From Cryomorphaceae bacterium BACL29 MAG-121220-bin8 (GTDB taxonomy: Bacteria > Bacteroidota > Bacteroidia > Flavobacteriales > Flavobacteriaceae): a stretch of DNA of 41,357 bases. Location: positions 1 through 41,357 of the forward strand of contig CAJJCV010000025.1 of NCBI GenBank assembly GCA_905182765.1, read 5' to 3'. The notes beneath the pieces were generated by a model, which worked only from the letters and a program-made list of their open reading frames with translations, was not told the origin of the DNA and did not search any database. Below, in pieces: positions 1-7,692 of the stretch. Position 1 is the first letter of the stretch. Each line of letters starts with the position of its first letter. A program made the translations under genes and the position numbers.

Positions 1-13
1 GCTCTTCCGATCT
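1..13. other. Illumina adapter remnant at contig end
   Basis: The first 13 bases, GCTCTTCCGATCT, are identical to the 3' end of the standard Illumina sequencing adapter. Read on the minus strand they fall at the point where PanD homologues continue with Gly-Glu-Arg after the lysine, but here the frame changes to Asp-Arg-Lys. The bases are therefore a library artefact and not genome sequence. Base 13 could belong to either the adapter or the gene. Confidence 0.9.
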
Positions 14-195
14 TTTATAATATATGTTTCTAATCGTTCGCCATTATTGATGTTCACTACTTGAACTTTTTCTCCAGGTATCATCTTAGCTGCATCAAGA
101 AGTGTTTCGTCAATTGTTATACTTCCAATATAATTTAAATCACAATTAGTAACCGTGACTCTGTGAATTTTAGATTTTAATACTTCTATTTCCAT
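13..195 (-). CDS. panD: Aspartate 1-decarboxylase, 3' end missing
   Basis: This is the N-terminal 61 codons of the pyruvoyl enzyme that turns L-aspartate into beta-alanine, the substrate of PanC next door. The ATG is at 195-193. Residues fit the family position for position: Lys9, Tyr22, the self-cleavage pair Gly24-Ser25 (the serine becomes the pyruvoyl group), Arg54 and Tyr58, within the strings [21 protein letters not shown] and [11 protein letters not shown]. Family members are about 115-125 residues, so roughly half is lost. The loss is caused by the contig end and adapter at bases 1-13, not by mutation. It lies 13 bases downstream of panC on the same strand, so the two are probably one transcript. 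Confidence 0.93.
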
Positions 196-208
196 GTGTC
201 AAATATAG

Positions 209-1057
209 CTATTTAACTAAAATATTATCAATCAATCTTACGTCATTCACTAACACACAAATAAATATCCTGTAAGATTTATTTAAATCAATTATATTTT
301 CTTTTTTTAGAGTTTCGTTATGAACTATTTCTAAATATTCTAATTCAAAACCAGTGATAGAGTTAATTTCTTTTTTACAATTTGCATAAATAATTTTAAA
401 AGGAATTTTTAAATAATTTTCTTTAGCGTAAACTAGTTTGTTATAAATGACCGAAGCCTTTTCTTTGTTTTTTAATGATAATAAGTTGTTTCTTGAACTC
501 AAAGCTAATCCGTTTTTTTCTCTAACAGTTGGGCAAACAATAAGTTTTGTTTTATAACCTTTAATCTCAATTAATTTATTTATAATTCTTGTTTGTTGAA
601 AATCTTTTTCTCCAAAAAAAGCTTTATTTGGTTTAAATAACTCAAATAACTTTGCAACAATTGTTCCTACCCCATTAAAATGGTTATTTCTGTACTTCCC
701 CTCAAGTTCTTTATCTAGATTTTCAAAATCATAAACTTCTGATTTTAATTTACTGTTATACATTTCAGAAATTTCAGGATAAAAAATATTTACATTTTTT
801 GAAATTTTTGAAATCATTTTTAAATCCTTATCAATATTTTTTGGATAATTATTAAGATCATTTTTATTGTTAAATTGAGTAGGATTAACAAAAATAGTTA
901 CCCAAACTACATCACAAGCGATAATTGCATGTTTTAATAATGATAAATGACCTTGATGCAAAGCCCCCATAGTCGGCACAAGACCGATAGTTTTTTTTAA
1001 ATTAATTTCGTAGTTAATACTTTCTTTAACTTCAGATTTAAGAGTGTATAACAACAT
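209..1057 (-). CDS. panC: Pantothenate synthetase (pantoate--beta-alanine ligase)
   Basis: This cytosolic enzyme joins pantoate and beta-alanine with ATP to give pantothenate, the vitamin B5 precursor of coenzyme A. At 282 residues it has the usual family length. The nucleotidyl-transferase fold signature is clear: PTMGALHQGH near residues 28-37 holds the HxGH ATP site, FVNPTQF follows near 57, FGEKDFQQ lies near 148 and ALSSRNNLLS near 185 is the KMSKS-like loop. The ATG at 1057 gives the standard start just before the first beta strand. panD follows after 13 bases, so beta-alanine production and use are encoded together. The gene diverges from the GT5-like gene at 1162 across a gap of 104 bases. 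I saw no clear promoter on this strand in the gap. Confidence 0.96.
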   Translation of the reverse strand: MLLYTLKSEVKESINYEINLKKTIGLVPTMGALHQGHLSLLKHAIIACDVVWVTIFVNPTQFNNKNDLNNYPKNIDKDLKMISKISKNVNIFYPEISEMYNSKLKSEVYDFENLDKELEGKYRNNHFNGVGTIVAKLFELFKPNKAFFGEKDFQQTRIINKLIEIKGYKTKLIVCPTVREKNGLALSSRNNLLSLKNKEKASVIYNKLVYAKENYLKIPFKIIYANCKKEINSITGFELEYLEIVHNETLKKENIIDLNKSYRIFICVLVNDVRLIDNILVK

Positions 1058-1118
1058 TTAATATAACTTTAACAGTTTGAATGTGTGAAAATATGAGGTA
1101 AATCTAACATAATTTTTG

Positions 1119-1126
1119 TAATTTTG
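1119..1126 (+). promoter_or_regulatory. Candidate -7 element for the GT5-like gene
   Basis: TAATTTTG matches the Bacteroidetes -7 consensus TAnnTTTG and ends 35 bases before the ATG at 1162. No TTG lies at the usual 17-23 base distance upstream, so support rests on this element and its position alone. Confidence 0.4.
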
Positions 1127-1161
1127 CATTTCAATTTAAATGAGTCTAAAGAAAGGATTTT

Positions 1162-1971
1162 ATGACTGGAAAAAAAGTACTTTACGTATCTTCTGAAGTT
1201 ATCCCGTATTTACCCAACAATGATATTTCTACACTTACTTACAATTTGCCTAAAGTTGTAAACAAAAATGGTGGTCAAACTAGAATTTTTATTCCAAAAT
1301 ACGGTTTAATTAATGAAAGAAGACATCAGCTTCATGAAGTCATTAGACTTTCTGGAATGAATTTAATTATTGATGACTTAGATATGCCGTTAATTATTAA
1401 AGTTGCGTCAATTCCTAAAGAGAGAATGCAGGTTTATTTTATTGACAACGATGAATATTTTAAAAATAGATTATTAGATTCAGATAAAAAGAAAAACTTG
1501 TATAAAGACAACGACGAAAGAGCAATATTTTTTGCCAAAGGTGTGGTTGAAACTATAAAAAAACTAAATTGGACACCTGATATTATTCATGTTCATGGAT
1601 GGATAGCATCATTAATGCCGTTATATCTAAAACAGTATTATAAAGACGAACCTCTTTTTTCAAAATCTAAGGTCGTAACTTCTATTTATGACAATGAAAT
1701 TAAAGGTGATTTAAACTCTGGAATCATTAGTAAAATTAAGTTTGATGAAGTTGAAAGTGATACTCTTAACATATTAGAAAATCCAACTTATGAAAATCTA
1801 TATAAATTATCGATAATGAATTCAGATGGTGTTGTGTTTGCATCTGAAAATATTAATAAATCTTACTTGGATTTAGCAAATAATTCTAAAATTCCTGTTT
1901 TAAAATGTGGTTTTAAAGAAGGTTTTGAAAAAGAATACATGGACTTTTATAATGACAAGATTTTAAATTAA
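1162..1971 (+). CDS. GT5-like glycogen/starch synthase N-terminal domain protein
   Basis: The 269 residues cover only the N-terminal Rossmann domain of glycogen/starch synthase (family GT5). The start KKVLYVSSEVIPYLP, the block YGLINERRHQLHEVIRLSG and the segment DIIHVHGWIASLMPLYLK (about residues 142-159) are typical. Two things needed for glucan synthesis are missing: the Lys-x-Gly-Gly-Leu ADP-glucose motif that normally follows SSEV is replaced by residues PNNDI, and there is no C-terminal GT-B domain. A stand-alone half-length protein of this kind opposite panC is, from memory, common in flavobacteria, so this is probably a conserved form and not a truncation. Function is unknown; a binding or regulatory role is more likely than catalysis. 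The following gene starts 4 bases after its stop. Confidence 0.85.
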   Translation: MTGKKVLYVSSEVIPYLPNNDISTLTYNLPKVVNKNGGQTRIFIPKYGLINERRHQLHEVIRLSGMNLIIDDLDMPLIIKVASIPKERMQVYFIDNDEYFKNRLLDSDKKKNLYKDNDERAIFFAKGVVETIKKLNWTPDIIHVHGWIASLMPLYLKQYYKDEPLFSKSKVVTSIYDNEIKGDLNSGIISKIKFDEVESDTLNILENPTYENLYKLSIMNSDGVVFASENINKSYLDLANNSKIPVLKCGFKEGFEKEYMDFYNDKILN

Positions 1972-1975
1972 TATT

Positions 1976-3781
1976 TTGAAAAATTTTTACTTTACTCTGT
2001 TAATATCTATAGTTTTTATTTCTTGCAATAAAGATTACAAAACTGTAGGTCTGAATTTAATTGACAACAATACTTTTAGAACTAATCTTGAGGAAATTCC
2101 TTTAAGTGTAAAAATGCGAAATATTCCACCTTATGTTTCAAATGTTGTACAAACATTTCAAATTGGGGAATACAATGATAATATATACGGATCATCAAAA
2201 GTTAGTTTTTTAAGTCAAGTTAATTTTGAAGATCCTAATTTAGTATTTGGAGACTATGCACAATCTAATGAAGATAATCCAGATGGTAATATTTCTCGTA
2301 TTCAAGAAAATGAAACCATCAAAAATGTTTTTTTAGATATCCCTTTTTTCACAAATATTGATGATGATGATAATGATGGTGTTATAAATATTTATGACAT
2401 TGATAGTACAGATCCATATAGTGATTCTGATGGTGATGGAGTTTCTGATGCAGATGAATCTAATTTAGGTCAAAATCCTTTAGATGAAGATACTGATGGA
2501 GACGGAATTTTAGACGGAGAGGACACAGAATCTATTAATCCTTATGCTGGAAGAACACTATATGAGCTTGACTCATTAATAGGAAATACTGAAGCTACTT
2601 TTAAATTAAAAGTTAGTGAATTAGACTATTTTTTAAGACCATATGATCCAGACTCAAACTTTGAAAAATTTCAAAAGTATTATTCAAACAATACACTTCC
2701 AGAAAACTTTTCAGGTTACACATTATTTGACAGTGAAATCAAAATCGATTCAAATGAATTAGTATTTTACAATGAGGATGATCCAGAAACAGAAGAAGAA
2801 GATGAATCGGAAGTTGTTAAAGAAAGATTATCTCCAAGGATTAGAGTAGACTTAGACCACGATTTTTTTCAAACAAAATTTTTAGATATTGAAGGTTCTC
2901 AAGAGATTTCGAACTTAGATAATTTTAAGCTATACTTCAAAGGACTAGTATTAGAAGCTTATGATTTTTCTGATCCTTTACTAATGATTTTAAACTTTAA
3001 TGAAGCTGAAATCAAGGTCGTGTATGAATATCAAAAGTACAATACACAAGATACTACAGACGATACCTCTGATGATACAGTAGATACTGAAGAAGCTGAT
3101 TTCTTGTTTAAGCTTAACGGAATCAAACTAAATTCGTTCAAGCATGATCCATACCCGGGTTATGTTTATTCTGCTATTGCAGACACCGTTACAAATCCTG
3201 AAAGAGTTTATTTAAAAGGAGGTCAGGGTATTATGGCTGAAATTGAATTATTTAAAGATGACAATGGAGTTGATGTTCTTGAAGAAATTCGATCTAAGGA
3301 GTGGTTAGTTAATGAAGCAAACATTTCAATTTATATTGATAAAGAGATGCTGTCTTCATCAGGAGGAATAATTGAACCTTCTAGGCTATATCTTTACGAC
3401 TTAGTCAATAAAGCTCCTATTATAGATTATTTTGTGGATAATTCTGCTGGACAAAAATCCTATCAAAATAAAGTTATTCATGGTGGTATAATTGAATTAG
3501 ATGATGACAAAAATGGTTTAATGTATAAAATTAGAATTAGCGAACATATTAAAAATGTTGTTAGAAAAGATTCTACAAATGTAAAACTTGGTTTAGTTGT
3601 TTCTTCTGACATAAATAATACAATTAATATTGAGGTTAAAGATTCAGAATACATGTTATTTACTCCTCTTTCTTCTGCAATAAACCCACTAGGCACAGTT
3701 CTTATCGGACCAAGTCCAAGTGCAGAAAATTTTGATAAACGAATGAAATTAAATTTATTCTACACTGAAGTTAATAATTAG
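1976..3781 (+). CDS. DUF4270 family lipoprotein with calcium-repeat insert
   Basis: This is a predicted surface or periplasmic lipoprotein of 601 residues. The signal peptide ends in the lipobox FISC with Cys17 as the lipidation site. The opening KTVGLNLIDNNTF and the following region match the DUF4270 family of Bacteroidetes, whose function is not established. Residues about 127-192 form an Asp-rich insert with DDDNDGV, DSDGDGVSDADE and DTDGDGILDGED, the pattern of thrombospondin type 3 calcium-binding repeats. Two further acidic runs lie near residues 262-274 and 358-375. The start is TTG at 1976; no ATG fits ahead of the signal peptide, and the spacing of 4 bases after the preceding stop suggests coupled translation. 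Its 3' end overlaps the convergent glycosyltransferase gene by 11 bases. Confidence 0.85.
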   Translation: MKNFYFTLLISIVFISCNKDYKTVGLNLIDNNTFRTNLEEIPLSVKMRNIPPYVSNVVQTFQIGEYNDNIYGSSKVSFLSQVNFEDPNLVFGDYAQSNEDNPDGNISRIQENETIKNVFLDIPFFTNIDDDDNDGVINIYDIDSTDPYSDSDGDGVSDADESNLGQNPLDEDTDGDGILDGEDTESINPYAGRTLYELDSLIGNTEATFKLKVSELDYFLRPYDPDSNFEKFQKYYSNNTLPENFSGYTLFDSEIKIDSNELVFYNEDDPETEEEDESEVVKERLSPRIRVDLDHDFFQTKFLDIEGSQEISNLDNFKLYFKGLVLEAYDFSDPLLMILNFNEAEIKVVYEYQKYNTQDTTDDTSDDTVDTEEADFLFKLNGIKLNSFKHDPYPGYVYSAIADTVTNPERVYLKGGQGIMAEIELFKDDNGVDVLEEIRSKEWLVNEANISIYIDKEMLSSSGGIIEPSRLYLYDLVNKAPIIDYFVDNSAGQKSYQNKVIHGGIIELDDDKNGLMYKIRISEHIKNVVRKDSTNVKLGLVVSSDINNTINIEVKDSEYMLFTPLSSAINPLGTVLIGPSPSAENFDKRMKLNLFYTEVNN

Positions 3782-4709
3782 ATATAGTTACTTTATCTGA
3801 TTTCCAGTTTCTTTTTAAAAGTCCTTTCTTCCAATATTTAATGCACTCTATAAGTATTTCCCTTTTAATTGATGAAAAAACAGAAGATAAGATAAGATCA
3901 ATAAACTTTGAAAACACAAGAACTAAGTGAAGACTTAAAGCATTTAAATTTTCAAAATGATTTTGAACATAAATATGAGAAGATTTTATAACCTCTAATT
4001 TTGTCATTACAGAAATTGATCTGTTTTTTCTTGATGATTCTCCATGAAAATGAATACATTTCCAATTGTTAAATAGAGACACCTTTAGGCTTAAGTCTTT
4101 AGCTCTTTTACATAAGTCCATATCTTCATAATACATCCAATAGTTTTCGTTCCATCCATTTAAAATTAAAAAGTCAGACTTTCTCAAGAGAACGAATGAT
4201 CCAGAAATCCAATCAGGATGCGAAATATCTTCAGTATTTAATTTTTCATATGTTAGACCTCTAAAAATTCTATAAAAAAACCGAAAGAAACCTGTAATGG
4301 TCCATGTATTTAAAAATAAACCATAAGCATTTGTATTATTATTCTTTTTATTTAATTGTTTAATTCCAATTAGCCTATGTTCTTTGTTTAAGTTAGAAAA
4401 TTTAATTAACGAACTAAGAGAATTTTTATCTAAAATAGTATCAGGATTTAAGAACAATAACCATTTTGATTCTGAATGTGTGGCTCCAATATTACAGGCC
4501 TTAGCAAATCCTAAATTATTTTTATTTTCAATCCAGTTAATTTGTTTAAATCTGATTTTAAAGTCTTTAAGTCTATTGTCGTTAGAAAAATTATCAACAA
4601 TAATAATCTGAAGGTTAATTTGATTTTGATTTAAAATGCTTTCTAAACACAATTGAAGTTTATCCCAAGATTTATAATTTACAATTATAATTGAGAGATC
4701 AGTTTTCAT
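3771..4709 (-). CDS. Family 2 glycosyltransferase (rhamnosyltransferase-like)
   Basis: The protein (312 residues) has a GT-A fold of family GT2 and probably adds a sugar to a cell-surface polysaccharide from a nucleotide-sugar donor. The start DLSIIIVNYKSWD and the segment IIIVDNFSND bind the nucleotide; FLNPDT near residue 91 is the metal-binding DxD-type site; SGSFVLLRKSDF and GWNENYWMYYEDMDLCKRA (about 170-205) form the acceptor and catalytic-base region, as in WbbL-type enzymes. The C-terminal third is hydrophobic and amphipathic, suggesting membrane association. The donor and acceptor cannot be read from sequence. The ATG shares one base with the rpoN stop (TAATG), so it is translationally coupled to rpoN. 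It overlaps the convergent DUF4270 gene by 11 bases. Confidence 0.88.
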   Translation of the reverse strand: MKTDLSIIIVNYKSWDKLQLCLESILNQNQINLQIIIVDNFSNDNRLKDFKIRFKQINWIENKNNLGFAKACNIGATHSESKWLLFLNPDTILDKNSLSSLIKFSNLNKEHRLIGIKQLNKKNNNTNAYGLFLNTWTITGFFRFFYRIFRGLTYEKLNTEDISHPDWISGSFVLLRKSDFLILNGWNENYWMYYEDMDLCKRAKDLSLKVSLFNNWKCIHFHGESSRKNRSISVMTKLEVIKSSHIYVQNHFENLNALSLHLVLVFSKFIDLILSSVFSSIKREILIECIKYWKKGLLKRNWKSDKVTISNY

Positions 4710-6154
4710 TATAATTTCTTTCTTAACCTTGCTACAGGTGCACCAATCATTTCTCTGTATTTTGCCACAGTTCTTCTAGCAATAGGATATCCTTTTCCAT
4801 TAATTTTTTTAGTAAGCTCATCATCAGTTAGAGGCTTAGATTTGTTCTCACCATTAATGATATTTTGTAATTCTTTTTTAATCTCAATTGTAGAAACCTC
4901 AATTCCTTTATCGTTTGTTATTCCCTCTGAAAAAAATGTTTTTATTAATTTAATTCCATAAGGGGTATCAACATATTTACTGTTTGCTACTCTAGAAATA
5001 GTAGAAATATCCATTCCGATTTTTTCAGCAATATCTTTCAATATCATTGGTTTTAAGTTGCTTTCGTCACCACTTAAAAAATATTTACTTTGAAATTCCA
5101 TTATTGTCTTCATGGTAATCAACAACGTCTGATTTCTTTGATTTATAGCATCAATAAACCATTTAGCTGAATCTAGTTTTTGTTTAATAAATGTAACTGC
5201 TTGTTTTTTACTCTTAGAAATGTTTTTGTTCTCCTGATATCCAGATAACATGTTTTTATATTCATTAGAAACATAAAGTTCTGGGGCATTTCTCGAATTT
5301 AAATTTAATGCTAATTTATTTTCAATAATTTCAATTTTAAAATCGGGTATTATAGTTGAATTAATCTTAGTGGGTTCAGAAAATGCTGATCCTGGTTTAG
5401 GATTTAATTTTTCAATTTTTTTTATTGCATCTCTTAATTGATCCTCTGAAATATTAAGTTTTTGAATTATTTTTTGATAATGTTTTTTTACAAATAATTC
5501 AAAATGATTTTTCAAAATGTTGACGGCATTATTTACTGGAATAGAATCTTTTTTTCTTTTTAATTGAAGAACTAAACATTCTTGTAAATTTCTTGCACCA
5601 ACACCCGGAGGATCTAAAAGATGAATTTTATTTAAAATTTTTGTTAAAGAATCTATTTCTGTATAAATCCCCATTGTAAAAGCTAAATCATCAACAATAT
5701 CCATTAAATCTGTTCTTATATATCCAGATTGATCTACACTCCCAACTAAAAATTCTGCAATTTTAGTGTCATTTTCGTTTAAAGAAAAAGTTGTTAATTG
5801 ATTTTTTAAATATTGATTGAAACTTATTCCTGAAATAAATGGCATTGATTTTTCTTCATCATCATCGCTGTAATTATTAGTTTTTAATTTATAATCTGGA
5901 ATATCATCGTCACTTAAGTAATCTTCAACGTTAATTTCGACATCATCGTTTTTATTTTCCTGATCGTAATCAGGTTCATTTTCATAATAATCTTCTTCCT
6001 GATCTTTTTCTGATTGTAATGCTGGATTTTCTTCTATTTCTCTTGACAAACGTTCTTCAAGTTCCTGAAGAGGAAGTTCAATTAGCTTCATCAACTGTAT
6101 TTGTTGAGGAGACAATTTTTGAGAAAGTTTTAATTGTAAAAACTGCTTAAGCAT
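4709..6154 (-). CDS. rpoN: RNA polymerase sigma-54 factor
   Basis: Sigma-54 directs RNA polymerase to -24/-12 promoters that need an AAA+ activator. All three regions are present in 481 residues. Region I (1-50) is rich in Gln and Leu, with LKLSQKLSPQQIQLMKLIELP. Region II (about 50-105) is a long acidic linker. Region III contains the core-binding domain, the helix-turn-helix with DISTISRVANSKYV near 385, and the RpoN box ARRTVAKYRE at 459-468 close to the C-terminus. No activator gene and no convincing sigma-54 promoter are visible in this window, so its targets must be elsewhere. It lies 51 bases downstream of asnS and overlaps the glycosyltransferase start by one base. Confidence 0.97.
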   Translation of the reverse strand: MLKQFLQLKLSQKLSPQQIQLMKLIELPLQELEERLSREIEENPALQSEKDQEEDYYENEPDYDQENKNDDVEINVEDYLSDDDIPDYKLKTNNYSDDDEEKSMPFISGISFNQYLKNQLTTFSLNENDTKIAEFLVGSVDQSGYIRTDLMDIVDDLAFTMGIYTEIDSLTKILNKIHLLDPPGVGARNLQECLVLQLKRKKDSIPVNNAVNILKNHFELFVKKHYQKIIQKLNISEDQLRDAIKKIEKLNPKPGSAFSEPTKINSTIIPDFKIEIIENKLALNLNSRNAPELYVSNEYKNMLSGYQENKNISKSKKQAVTFIKQKLDSAKWFIDAINQRNQTLLITMKTIMEFQSKYFLSGDESNLKPMILKDIAEKIGMDISTISRVANSKYVDTPYGIKLIKTFFSEGITNDKGIEVSTIEIKKELQNIINGENKSKPLTDDELTKKINGKGYPIARRTVAKYREMIGAPVARLRKKL

Positions 6155-6205
6155 TTATTTTAATAAGTATTAAAAATACAAAAAAACTTAATGTTGAATT
6201 AAATA

Positions 6206-7630
6206 TTAAAATTCAGCATTTTTTGGAGTTCTTGGGAAAGGAATAACATCCCTTATGTTAGACATTCCTGTAGCAAATAAAATAAGTCTTTCAAGACCTA
6301 GTCCAAACCCGCTGTGTTTTACGGTACCGTATTTTCTTAAATCCAGATACCACCATAATTCTTTTTCATCGATATTAAGTTCTGCAATTCTTTCTTTTAA
6401 AACCTCTAATCTTTCTTCTCTTTGAGAACCTCCTACAATTTCACCAATTCCTGGAAATAAAATATCCATTGCTTTAACTGTTTTTCCATCTTCATTCATT
6501 CTCATATAAAAGGCTTTAATTTTAGCGGGATAATCGTATATAATTACAGGTTTTTTAAAGTGTTTTTCTACTAAAAAACGTTCGTGTTCGCTTTGTAGGT
6601 CTACTCCCCATTCATTTATAGGATATTTAAATTTTTTCTTCTTATTCGGCTTAGAATTTCTTAGAATATCAAATGCCTCAGTGTAATTTATTCTTTTAAA
6701 ATCATTATCAACTACAAAGTTTAACCTTTCAATTAAATTTAGTTCATTTCTGTCTTTCAAAGGCTTTGCTTTATCTTCACTAACTAACCTCTCGTTTAAA
6801 AACATTAAATCTTCTTTGCAATCATCAATGACGTATCTTAAAACTTCTTTTATAAAATCTTCTGCCAGATTCATGTTGTCGTCTAGATCACTAAATGCCA
6901 TTTCTGGCTCAACCATCCAAAATTCAGCTAAATGTCTTGAGGTGTTTGAATTTTCTGCTCTAAATGTAGGCCCAAAAGTATATACATTTCCAAGTCCCAT
7001 CGCCATACTTTCAGCCTCTAGTTGTCCCGATACAGTTAGGTTGGTTTCTTTCCCAAAAAAATCTTTAGAAAAATCAATTTTCTTTTCACTATCAATATCA
7101 GCATTATTTATGTCAAGAGTTGTTACCTTAAACATTTCTCCCGCACCTTCAGCGTCACTTCCAGTAATAATAGGTGTGTTAACATAAACAAACCCATTTT
7201 CTTTAAAATACTTATGAATAGCATAAGATATACTTGATCTTATTCTAAATATTGAACTAAATGTATTTGTTCTAATTCTTAAATGAGCATTTTCTCTTAA
7301 AAATTCTAAACTATGTTTTTTAGGTTGTATTGGATATTCTTCTGGATCACATTTGCCTAGTATTTCTATTTTTTCAACTTTAATTTCTATTTTTTGTCCT
7401 TTTCCTTGACTTTCAACTAATGTCCCTGTGATTTTTACAGATGCTCCAGTATTAATATTATTTAAAATTTCACTATCAGTATTTTCATAATCGACAACAC
7501 ATTGAATACTTTGAAATTGAGATCCATCGTTCAAAGAGATAAATCTATTGGCTCGAAATGTCTTAACCCATCCTTTTATAGAAATTGTTTTTGAAATCGG
7601 AGTTTTTAAAAATAAATCTTTAACTGTCAT
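6206..7630 (-). CDS. asnS: Asparaginyl-tRNA synthetase
   Basis: This class II synthetase charges tRNA-Asn with asparagine in the cytosol. At 474 residues it has family length. The N-terminal OB-fold anticodon-binding domain (about 1-105) holds SIKGWVKTFRANRFISLNDGS. The catalytic domain shows motif 1 around GFVYVNTPIITGSDAEGAG, motif 2 around TFGPTFRAENSNTSRHLAEF with the flipping-loop Arg, and motif 3 GFGLGLERLILFATG near the end, followed by IRDVIPFPRTP, which is characteristic of AsnS. A separate AsnS implies direct charging of tRNA-Asn without the amidotransferase route. It stands between the MMPL transporter gene and rpoN, with a -7 element of its own in the 62-base gap. Confidence 0.97.
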   Translation of the reverse strand: MTVKDLFLKTPISKTISIKGWVKTFRANRFISLNDGSQFQSIQCVVDYENTDSEILNNINTGASVKITGTLVESQGKGQKIEIKVEKIEILGKCDPEEYPIQPKKHSLEFLRENAHLRIRTNTFSSIFRIRSSISYAIHKYFKENGFVYVNTPIITGSDAEGAGEMFKVTTLDINNADIDSEKKIDFSKDFFGKETNLTVSGQLEAESMAMGLGNVYTFGPTFRAENSNTSRHLAEFWMVEPEMAFSDLDDNMNLAEDFIKEVLRYVIDDCKEDLMFLNERLVSEDKAKPLKDRNELNLIERLNFVVDNDFKRINYTEAFDILRNSKPNKKKKFKYPINEWGVDLQSEHERFLVEKHFKKPVIIYDYPAKIKAFYMRMNEDGKTVKAMDILFPGIGEIVGGSQREERLEVLKERIAELNIDEKELWWYLDLRKYGTVKHSGFGLGLERLILFATGMSNIRDVIPFPRTPKNAEF

Positions 7631-7658
7631 GTTTAATTTAATATTTGAAAATCTGTTT

Positions 7659-7666
7659 CAAATATA
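7659..7666 (-). promoter_or_regulatory. Candidate -7 element for asnS
   Basis: On the minus strand the bases read TATATTTG, an exact TAnnTTTG match, 28 bases before the asnS ATG. No TTG lies 17-23 bases further upstream, so only the -7 half is supported. It would allow asnS-rpoN-glycosyltransferase transcription separate from the upstream genes. Confidence 0.4.
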
Positions 7667-7692
7667 AAGTTTTGAATTGGTTTATTATTAAT

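Noticed and set aside
3771-3781. Possible frameshift or truncation at the DUF4270/glycosyltransferase junction
   Set aside because: Both proteins reach plausible family ends and the overlap is short; convergent overlaps of this sort recur elsewhere in the window.
6816-7187. Plus-strand frame of 123 codons within asnS
   Set aside because: Antisense shadow of a conserved synthetase gene with no start context or domain.
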